From contig JAPFFF010000006.1 of assembly GCA_039105265.1 (NCBI GenBank), positions 2,728,001-2,792,000 on the forward strand: a stretch of DNA of 64,000 nucleotides, written 5' to 3'. Of the stretch, positions 56,948 to 64,000 are shown one piece after another; within the stretch, counting starts at the first letter, position 1; each line of letters opens with the position of its first letter. The position numbers and the translations under genes were made by a program. The DNA comes from Tritrichomonas musculus. Taxonomy: Eukaryota; Parabasalia; Tritrichomonadida; Tritrichomonadidae. Under the pieces are notes generated by a model. The model did no database searches, was not told the origin of the DNA, and saw only the letters and a list, made by a program, of their open reading frames with translations.

Positions 56948-59900
56948 TTATTTAAATACATCTTCTTCAATTTTATGAGAATGAATTAAAGTTGCAATTT
57001 CTTCAGCAGTGAATTCATCTCTACAACAGAAAATATAATCTTCTTTTTGACCTTTCTTGGTGAAATTTTTGACAGAGACTACAACCTTTCTTTTCTGGAA
57101 CGTTGTATCAACCACTTTTTCAATTGATACTGTTTTCTTAATTTCGTAACCTTTTTCTGTTTTAATAACGATATAAAACGAGCTTGTGCAGAGGCAGAAG
57201 ATATAATCAACATTTGGATCATCAACGAAAGCGCACATTGTTTCATTAGGATTCTTAACGCTCCACAATCTCTCTTGAATAAGAAGCATAATTTGTGCGC
57301 GAACAGGATCGTACTTGTCGACTTTTGTTAGCATGTAAGTTCTTGGAATTCTGTGGCGCTTCAAAATGAGATCTTTGTCATTTTTAACGGCCGATCTGAC
57401 ACCGCCAATGATGCCCGCGCCTGCATCCAGGATGCCCGCAATTGGGCGCATAATGATGCCTGCAAGACCCTTTCCAATTCCTACAAAGGCGCCTTTGACA
57501 CCGTCCCTTTTGCCGCCTTCAACGGGATCCATAACGACGCCGACTAAGCCGTCAACAATGCCAGTTCCAAGTGAGACGAAGCCGTCTTTCACAGTGTCGC
57601 CGGACGTCTGGTTGAGGCCGCCGGTGTTGATTGAGCGATGGCCAAATGAGTTGATGGAGAAAAGTGAGCTGACGCCCCTGAGGAAGCCTTCGCCGCTCTG
57701 CAGAATGGAGCCGAATGCTTGGCGCGCCCGCATTGACGAGTTTGCTTGCTCGCCGTCGTCGTTGTTGCTGTTGCTCAAGACTCTCTCATCAAAACTGTCA
57801 GCGCGCTCGAGGTCGTGCGGAATGCCCTCGATAAAGGCGCTCTCAATTGGGGGTGTGGGCGGAAGTGGGCCTCGCTTTGTGCCATCTGAATCAGCTTCAT
57901 TCTTAGAATCATCAGCTTTGCTTGTATCTTCGTCTTTCTTTGTGTCTTCAACTTTGTTTGCTTCGTCTTTCTTTGTGTCTTCAACTTTGTTTGTTTCATC
58001 TTTCTTTGTGTCTTCAACTTTGTTTGTTTCATCTTTCTTTGTGTCTTCAACTTTGTTTGTTTCATCTTTCTTTGTGTCTTCAACTTTGTTTGTTTCGTCT
58101 TTCTTTGTGTCTTCAACTTTGTTTGCTTCGTCTTTCTTTGTGTCTTCAACTTTGTTTGTTTCATCTTTCTTTGTGTCTTCAACTTTGTTTGTTTCGTCTT
58201 TCTTTGTGTCTTCAACTTTGTTTGTTTCATCTTTCTTTGTGTCTTCAACTTTGTTTGTTTCATCTTTCTTTGTGTCTTCAACTTTGTTTGTTTCATCTTT
58301 CTTTGTGTCTTCAACTTTGTTTGTTTCATCTTTCTTTGTGTCTTCAACTTTGTTTGTTTCGTCTTTCTTTGCATTTTCTTCTTTGTTTGTTTCGTCTTTC
58401 TTTGTGTCTTCAACTTTGTTTGTTTCGTCTTTCTTTGTGTCTTCGACTTTGTTTGTTTCTTCATTATCGGACTTGTGATCTTCATCGTGGTGCTTCAGAT
58501 CAATGTGAATTGGTGGCGGTATATTGACATGGATTGGTGGAGGAGGTTTAATATGAATTGGAGGCAGAGGCTTTATATGAACATGCAATGGATTTAATTT
58601 ATCTTCTTTTTCATCCTTTTCATCTTCATCTTCCTTTTCATCCTTTTCTTCTTTTTTATCATTGTCATTTGTATTATCTTTCTCACCCTTTTCATCTTTC
58701 TTGTCTTTTTCATTTTCGTCTTCCTTTTTATCTTTTTTATCATTGTCGTTTGAATTATCATTGTTGTTGTTATCATTATTGTTTTCATTTTCGCCTTGAT
58801 TTTGTGGAATTTCGTCTGAGCTCTGTTCGGCCTTGTCAGGATCTTGGTAATAGCTCGAGACTCCTGATGTGAATGACTCAGCAATTCCGAAAGTGTTGAA
58901 TAAGATGTCAGAGTGGCCTGTCAAAGCCCACATTTGGCTCATCAATGAGTTCTTGTAGTTTGCCATGAGGTTTCTCTGCAGGAAGGAAAGCGGTGCTCTA
59001 AAGTTCTTGAAAATGATACCGTTCAATCTAATGTTTGCTCCGGTGATGTTTCCGACAAGCTTGAAGATTGTTATTGGCATATCCGGATCGATAGGAAGAG
59101 TAGTTGGACGGCCGGTGACACTTCTATAGTTCACTTCAAGCAAAATCGGACTTAATCGGAACTTTTTGAAGGACAAAATCTTGCCAACAGAATCCGACTC
59201 AGGATTTTGCGAAGGAGGATGAATGTCAGAAATTTTACGAGTACCGTCTGTTTTTGCGTAAAAAGTGTCCATTACCATTGTGAAGAAGTCCGAGATGAAT
59301 GCAAGATCGCCGTAAATAATGATCTTTTGTAGCGTGAATGAAAACATGTTGAATGAAATGAGGAAAGGAGCACCACGATAGAATGAAGCGGAAACCTTTA
59401 AAAACTTGTTTCTTTTTGTAGAGGAGCCGTTCAAAATGACAGGAAATGCAGTTGTTAAGCATTGGTCATCAACTTGGAAACTATCTAACGTTAATTCAAT
59501 AGAATAATCGGTTTGTGTTGTTGACATTGTGAAGTCCATGTTTCCAAAACTAATCAAGCAAAGTTCTCTGTACAAAGAGTCAATTAAAGAGATCGACAGA
59601 CCAGACATATTAACGTATAAATTGAACAAATTACGCGTAATAATCACAGGATCTCTTGAAATGATAACCAAAATATTTCCGTTGGTAACCGTTCGAATTT
59701 CAATGGTGAAAGGAGTTCCATTCAAAGGCAGTGGAATTGTTTCTTCACTTAAACTAATCAAAATTGATCGATCTTTATATTCAAGAATCATTCCTTGCTG
59801 ACCAAAAGGTGAGTCAAGTGCAAATAAAGTAGATGTCATCGGTTTGAATTTGAATGCATTTCGCCTTAGAATTTGATAACCGCTCAACTCAATGTCAGAA

Positions 59901-62900
59901 AGATAATTGCACACAATAAATGGCGATGGAAAAGAAGGCTTCCTAAAGTGTGCACAAAGACCGAATCCATCTTCAACAACCTCACATTCGATTAAGATAC
60001 AACTGTCTCCATCTTCATTAAAAAGACGAAAAACGGTTTTGACAGGTGATGATAATATAAGGCCATTACAAACACTATAACCGTTCATTGTGAAATTATA
60101 CGAAAAGTTTTTATTTGTGCACAAAACATGAGTTTTTGCATGAGGACGAAATGTCTCAGTTGTTGCCAATCCAGGAAGCATCATCTCTTCATCGGTATCA
60201 TCAATTAAGTTTGGATTGTCTGCATCATTATCTTCGTTGACAGATGTGCATTCAACAGGTTCCGGCTCGAGAATGATGTTTGCATCGAGTTCGTTGTAAA
60301 TTGATAAAGATGGAACGAGAGTGACAATTCTGGAATGAAAACAAGGAGGTTCGGCTTGTGTTACTCTGTAATTGACTGGAATATAAAGACTTGGTTGGTT
60401 TTCACGTGGTAAGAAGATGACATCACTCAGTCCAGTAGCTGTGCAATCGATGTATTGTCGTGACCATCTAGATAACGGAGGGCACATGATGTGAGCATAC
60501 AAATTTCGACTCTTGAAGAAGCTTAATGAAGCAAAAGGAATCATTAAATAATCGGTTCCGAAATTGTCGAAATGATAAATTCGATCCTCGTCATGTGGAG
60601 TGACGATGAGATCATGTCCAAATAGATTAAAGATAATGCAAGGTGAATAAAAGATGATTGACGATTGTGATTGATCAACAGTATGATGTGTCATTGTTGA
60701 TATTCCAATCGATGCTGTTTCATCATCTGTTTTTGTGATGAAAAATTTGCCAGATTTTGTATTGTCAAATTGTAACGATACAAGTTTTGCTTTCGAATAT
60801 TCATAACCGTCAATTTTGACACGACATCTGAAGTTTAATTCAGCTGATCCGATATTTGGCACGTCAACAACTTCGCCTGGTTTCATTTTAATTTCAACTT
60901 GTGATCGTGATAATTGAACGGTTAAATCAACAGGCATTTCATTATAAAAAGTGACAGATGGAATAATATGAATCATTCCAATGTTTTGGCTTGGATCAAT
61001 GTCTTCTCGAATAACACATGACAATTCGCCATCAGGTGTCAAAATGTCAATGCTTTTATTAATTTTTGTTGTCCATCTTTTATGCTTGAAAACGTCATGA
61101 TTCAATTCAATCGACATTGAAGGTTCTTTAAATATGAATCCATCTGAAATAAACACTGTATAAGGAATGGGGAATGTTTTGTACGCTTCAACAAGACCAA
61201 GAAAAGATGTCTTTTTCTTATAAACAGTGTAAATTTCAAGATTAATGCCCGTTTTGTTTTCAACTGCAAAAGGCGATGATAATGTAATCAGACGTGTTCC
61301 TTTATATGGGAATGAATTAACAACGCAACGTTGATGAATAAAAGTTGGATAAACAATCGATTCAGGCTTAAAATTACATAGTTGTTCAATTGAATTTCCA
61401 AAAGACACACTTAAAATTTGTTTAGGTGGAAGATCATAAAGCTGAATTAATGAACCTGCTGACAATGGAACTACTTTATCATTTTCTCTGAAAATAACGA
61501 CATCTGAGCCTGTTCTGTTTTCAATAGAAATAAATGAGATTGAACTCTTTTCGCCATTAACTTGTGCATCTTGTTCAAATGACAAATCTGATCCAAATTG
61601 GATGATTTGGCGAACAAAGTTACTTGAAATGTTGACATTAATTTCTTGTAATGTTGAAATTGTGAATTCTTTGTACATGTCAGTGTACTTCGCTAAGAAG
61701 TCTATTTGAAATGGCTCAACTAGAAGATCCCAGGTTCCTGATGTAAAGTTCATCATCGATATGTATGGAACTATCGATGATTTAACTAGATAAAGATCAT
61801 CTTCCGATTCTGATGAAATGTCAAATGAATTGATAAATAGTTTTAAGAATGGAAACTTCGCACTTGCTCCTGGTTGTGAATGACACAAAACAATATCAAT
61901 TGTCATTACTTTGATGTCAATTTTGTCTGCACCATTGTCTGTCGAAATGACGTCTGACTTTTTAATAGGAACACTTTCATTTGCAAATGAAGCAAGTAAG
62001 AGATTCAATTGTGAATTGAACAATATTAAATCAGTAACAGAAACGGTCATATTCATTTCGGACATTAATGCTTGCTTTGAATAAAGGAAAGTTTTAGGTT
62101 TCTTCTTAATAATAATAATCTTTTTCTTATTTTCATTATCAACATTTGTATCAGTGTTATTATTATCATTATTTGTGTCTGTATTATTGTTATCTTTATT
62201 TGTGTCTGTGCTATTGTTATTGTTGTTGTTGTTTTCTTTTGGAATTTGTTCTGCTTGTGTATAAAAATCTTCATCATTTCGAATTTTCTTATATTCTAAG
62301 TTGAATGGCTCAATTACGTTGGTGGTACGATTGTCTGCTTTTACAGCAAGATTTATGAAGTTGATAATGAAATCTGTATCACTCCAATCAAATTGGAATC
62401 CGAATGATAAAGTGAAATTGTAAAAGCCTGGCTTTGTGAGAATAGTTAAATACATTGAACTAGACGAAAACACGAATTCTTTTGATTTTTCTGGTTTTGG
62501 ATCATCTTCTTCACCGAAGAAAGGGCATCCCAATATGTAATAGAATAAAGGAATGAAGAATGTTGGATGAATCAAAATATTCATATTATTAAAAGTCATG
62601 TATAAATTATCAGGAGTTAAAGCAAAAGTCATAATTGGAGGAATTTCTTTTTCATCCTCTTCTTCTTCAATTTTATCATTCATTTTACTCTTTCTCTTTG
62701 GATTTTTTTCTTCGTTTAATTTCTTCTCTTCTCTTCTTTTCTTCTCCATATTTGTGATGATATTTCCGCCATAATAATTTACATCGTTCTCTAATAGAGG
62801 AACAACAGAAACGTCTCCAAATTCAAATTCTTGTTGATCAGTGTATCTGAACTTAAAGTTTTCAAATATGATATCGGCAAACTTTCCTGATCGATCTATT

Positions 62901-64000
62901 GGTACGTGTGCATGTCCAAGTGTAAATAAGCAATGAAACTCCGTTGCAAAAGCATCTGCCGGACCATCATAATCCCAAAATGAATAGATGCACTTTTTGA
63001 ATGTATGGCAAAAGTTGTGATTATAATTGACAGTGATGTCATTGATATTGAAATCCATTGTAATGCCAACCAACCAAAGGCCAGTTGCATATAAAACAGC
63101 ATCTTCTTGCTTTGTTTGCAAGAAATCTTTAGTTTCAGAAATCATCTTTTTAATGTCTTCTTTTTCATGTGACAATTTTGAATATAGATCGCCTTCTTTG
63201 TATTTTATTAGGTCAAATAACATATCAATTGTTATTTCTGGTGTCTTCATAACTTCCTTATCATGATGGAAGACATCTAATGTGTCAAAAACAATGTGGA
63301 ACTTTGTTGGTATTTCGGGTGTCTGCATGAATAAATGAGGAGTTTTCATGACCAAGTAGTCATTGATTTCTGATTTGTAACCGACTGTTAATTCAAGGTT
63401 TTTGACATCAACATTAATTGCACTATATAGCATTGAACCTGGAGCTGTTTCTTCCGTCTTTCCATAAGTAAACAAGCCAAACAAATATCGGCATAAATGA
63501 GTGAAATAGAGATAATGAAGAGTGAATTTTGTGTCACTTAATTCGGCCGACATTAAAAACTTATGAAATTCCATTTTGAATGGAACTTTTGGATCAGGAT
63601 TTGTATCCAAAATTGTGTGAAAATCATGAAGTTGATCAGTGACAACAACTGGATGAGTTACGTAAATATACATGTCCATGTCTTGATCAAAACTATTCAA
63701 TGAATATGTGAATGAATCAGCTGTCAATTTGGCCAAATCATTGTTCATGAACCATGTTAATGCATGGACTCTCATTGAGAAATAAAGCTTCGTTGGAACA
63801 TATTCATATTTGGAAACAAAAGTAAAGTTCATTGGATCAGGTTTGTCAATCAATCCCATTTTTGTTTCATAGTCAGTGAATCTGAAATAATTAATCAAAA
63901 AGTTCAACGGTTTCAAAGTGTCATGAACAACAGCATCACCGAAATCAAGTTTAACTGTTTTATCCTCAAAAGTTTGTACAAAAGTACAACCGACATAACC
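56948..64000 (-). CDS. VPS13-family bridge-like lipid-transfer protein, N-terminal part beyond the window
   Basis: Open from the right edge to 56948, about 2350 residues visible; the N-terminal chorein region is outside. Several VAB-type repeats are seen, each beginning with a SxxxxNxxxxxL-like pattern: SIENRTGSDVVIF, PFAVENKTGINLEI, VTFYNEMPVDLTV, CIIFNLFGHDLIV and LSIYNELDANIIL. The C-terminal region has DGFVSLGTGIVDGLVGVV and DGVKGAFVGIGKGLAGII, the ATG2/VPS13_C amphipathic motif, followed by a PH-like end (YIFCLCTSSFYIVIKTEKGY). VPS13 proteins bridge membranes at contact sites and move phospholipids. Acidic inserts lie at about 58590-58800 and a 33-bp minisatellite at about 57930-58463. 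Confidence 0.86.
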   Translation of the reverse strand, partial: GYVGCTFVQTFEDKTVKLDFGDAVVHDTLKPLNFLINYFRFTDYETKMGLIDKPDPMNFTFVSKYEYVPTKLYFSMRVHALTWFMNNDLAKLTADSFTYSLNSFDQDMDMYIYVTHPVVVTDQLHDFHTILDTNPDPKVPFKMEFHKFLMSAELSDTKFTLHYLYFTHLCRYLFGLFTYGKTEETAPGSMLYSAINVDVKNLELTVGYKSEINDYLVMKTPHLFMQTPEIPTKFHIVFDTLDVFHHDKEVMKTPEITIDMLFDLIKYKEGDLYSKLSHEKEDIKKMISETKDFLQTKQEDAVLYATGLWLVGITMDFNINDITVNYNHNFCHTFKKCIYSFWDYDGPADAFATEFHCLFTLGHAHVPIDRSGKFADIIFENFKFRYTDQQEFEFGDVSVVPLLENDVNYYGGNIITNMEKKRREEKKLNEEKNPKRKSKMNDKIEEEEDEKEIPPIMTFALTPDNLYMTFNNMNILIHPTFFIPLFYYILGCPFFGEEDDPKPEKSKEFVFSSSSMYLTILTKPGFYNFTLSFGFQFDWSDTDFIINFINLAVKADNRTTNVIEPFNLEYKKIRNDEDFYTQAEQIPKENNNNNNNSTDTNKDNNNTDTNNDNNNTDTNVDNENKKKIIIIKKKPKTFLYSKQALMSEMNMTVSVTDLILFNSQLNLLLASFANESVPIKKSDVISTDNGADKIDIKVMTIDIVLCHSQPGASAKFPFLKLFINSFDISSESEDDLYLVKSSIVPYISMMNFTSGTWDLLVEPFQIDFLAKYTDMYKEFTISTLQEINVNISSNFVRQIIQFGSDLSFEQDAQVNGEKSSISFISIENRTGSDVVIFRENDKVVPLSAGSLIQLYDLPPKQILSVSFGNSIEQLCNFKPESIVYPTFIHQRCVVNSFPYKGTRLITLSSPFAVENKTGINLEIYTVYKKKTSFLGLVEAYKTFPIPYTVFISDGFIFKEPSMSIELNHDVFKHKRWTTKINKSIDILTPDGELSCVIREDIDPSQNIGMIHIIPSVTFYNEMPVDLTVQLSRSQVEIKMKPGEVVDVPNIGSAELNFRCRVKIDGYEYSKAKLVSLQFDNTKSGKFFITKTDDETASIGISTMTHHTVDQSQSSIIFYSPCIIFNLFGHDLIVTPHDEDRIYHFDNFGTDYLMIPFASLSFFKSRNLYAHIMCPPLSRWSRQYIDCTATGLSDVIFLPRENQPSLYIPVNYRVTQAEPPCFHSRIVTLVPSLSIYNELDANIILEPEPVECTSVNEDNDADNPNLIDDTDEEMMLPGLATTETFRPHAKTHVLCTNKNFSYNFTMNGYSVCNGLILSSPVKTVFRLFNEDGDSCILIECEVVEDGFGLCAHFRKPSFPSPFIVCNYLSDIELSGYQILRRNAFKFKPMTSTLFALDSPFGQQGMILEYKDRSILISLSEETIPLPLNGTPFTIEIRTVTNGNILVIISRDPVIITRNLFNLYVNMSGLSISLIDSLYRELCLISFGNMDFTMSTTQTDYSIELTLDSFQVDDQCLTTAFPVILNGSSTKRNKFLKVSASFYRGAPFLISFNMFSFTLQKIIIYGDLAFISDFFTMVMDTFYAKTDGTRKISDIHPPSQNPESDSVGKILSFKKFRLSPILLEVNYRSVTGRPTTLPIDPDMPITIFKLVGNITGANIRLNGIIFKNFRAPLSFLQRNLMANYKNSLMSQMWALTGHSDILFNTFGIAESFTSGVSSYYQDPDKAEQSSDEIPQNQGENENNNDNNNNDNSNDNDKKDKKEDENEKDKKDEKGEKDNTNDNDKKEEKDEKEDEDEKDEKEDKLNPLHVHIKPLPPIHIKPPPPIHVNIPPPIHIDLKHHDEDHKSDNEETNKVEDTKKDETNKVEDTKKDETNKEENAKKDETNKVEDTKKDETNKVEDTKKDETNKVEDTKKDETNKVEDTKKDETNKVEDTKKDETNKVEDTKKDETNKVEDTKKDEANKVEDTKKDETNKVEDTKKDETNKVEDTKKDETNKVEDTKKDETNKVEDTKKDEANKVEDTKKDEDTSKADDSKNEADSDGTKRGPLPPTPPIESAFIEGIPHDLERADSFDERVLSNSNNDDGEQANSSMRARQAFGSILQSGEGFLRGVSSLFSINSFGHRSINTGGLNQTSGDTVKDGFVSLGTGIVDGLVGVVMDPVEGGKRDGVKGAFVGIGKGLAGIIMRPIAGILDAGAGIIGGVRSAVKNDKDLILKRHRIPRTYMLTKVDKYDPVRAQIMLLIQERLWSVKNPNETMCAFVDDPNVDYIFCLCTSSFYIVIKTEKGYEIKKTVSIEKVVDTTFQKRKVVVSVKNFTKKGQKEDYIFCCRDEFTAEEIATLIHSHKIEEDVFK
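57360..57860. other. GC-rich segment within the VPS13 gene
   Basis: This stretch, coding for the C-terminal GLVG/GKGLAG region, is clearly richer in G and C (many GCC, GGC and CCC runs) than the rest of the gene and window. It stays in frame and encodes the most conserved part of the protein, so the composition may reflect selection or gene conversion. Confidence 0.6.
57930..58463. repeat. 33-bp minisatellite, about 16 units, in the VPS13 gene
   Basis: The unit encodes 11 residues, consensus ETNKVEDTKKD on the minus strand, with about 16 in-frame copies. Variants are EANKVEDTKKD and one ETNKEENAKKD. Near-identity indicates recent expansion. The repeat inserts a charged, disordered linker next to the proline-rich IHIKPPPPIHV segment. 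Confidence 0.85.

Noticed and set aside
57366-58478. Long plus-strand ORFs (up to 370 codons) opposite the VPS13 gene
   Set aside because: They follow from the 33-bp repeat, whose length is a multiple of three, keeping several frames open; the minus frame has real VPS13 homology.
1-64000. CRISPR arrays, tRNA or rRNA genes and bacterial operon signals
   Set aside because: None seen: no regular spaced direct repeats other than in-frame minisatellites, no T-loop-like tRNA end, and gene content is eukaryotic.

Overview
The window looks like nuclear DNA of a parabasalid (trichomonad) protist, most likely Tritrichomonas or a close relative. The grounds are very AT-rich DNA, about 25 single-exon eukaryotic genes with short AT-only spacers, no recognisable introns, and typical trichomonad families: a Sel1-repeat pseudokinase, a TKL-type kinase with a helical tail, a polymorphic-membrane-protein-like surface protein, large coiled-coil proteins, and a flagellar IFT22 GTPase. 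The genus is an inference; no rRNA or tRNA gene is present to settle it.

Layout. Positions 1-4190 are a repeat graveyard: two head-to-head relics of a DDE transposase, one split by a 900-bp mariner-type element with perfect 27-bp inverted ends; a relic of an M1 aminopeptidase that still shows its zinc motif; and a second 901-bp element with different ends. From 4193 to 19450 come the Sel1/pseudokinase gene (with an in-frame stop upstream of its long ORF), a surface protein, two large coiled-coil proteins, a Fringe-like glycosyltransferase, a possible papain-fold protein and a PP1-like phosphatase. After a small cystatin-like ORF, 20442-22247 is a composite repeat with hAT-like ends and nested inverted repeats. 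From 23140 to 40118 lie calmodulin, a TAF12-like histone-fold protein, a degenerate Sec7-PH protein, an Sfi1-like helical protein, an RCC1-like protein, a VPS33-like SM protein, a degenerate glycogen phosphorylase and a giant protein of probable tandem beta-grasp domains. A second repeat cluster (40583-41918) is followed by a methyltransferase, a kinase, a bromodomain protein, IFT22, an NT-C2/DIL protein (frameshifted), an MFS sugar transporter, a 5'-truncated Cdc123-like/GGCT-like fusion, a Ras-like GTPase and a VPS13-family lipid-transfer protein that runs off the right edge.

The genes do not form one pathway. Membrane traffic and contact-site functions recur (Sec7-PH, VPS33, NT-C2/DIL, VPS13, small GTPases), as do cytoskeleton and flagellum functions (calmodulin, Sfi1-like, coiled coils, IFT22) and chromatin functions (TAF12-like, bromodomain). 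The strongest theme is degenerate enzyme folds: at least four proteins keep a fold but have lost catalytic residues. The most novel-looking item is the Cdc123-like ATP-grasp domain fused to a gamma-glutamylcyclotransferase-like domain.
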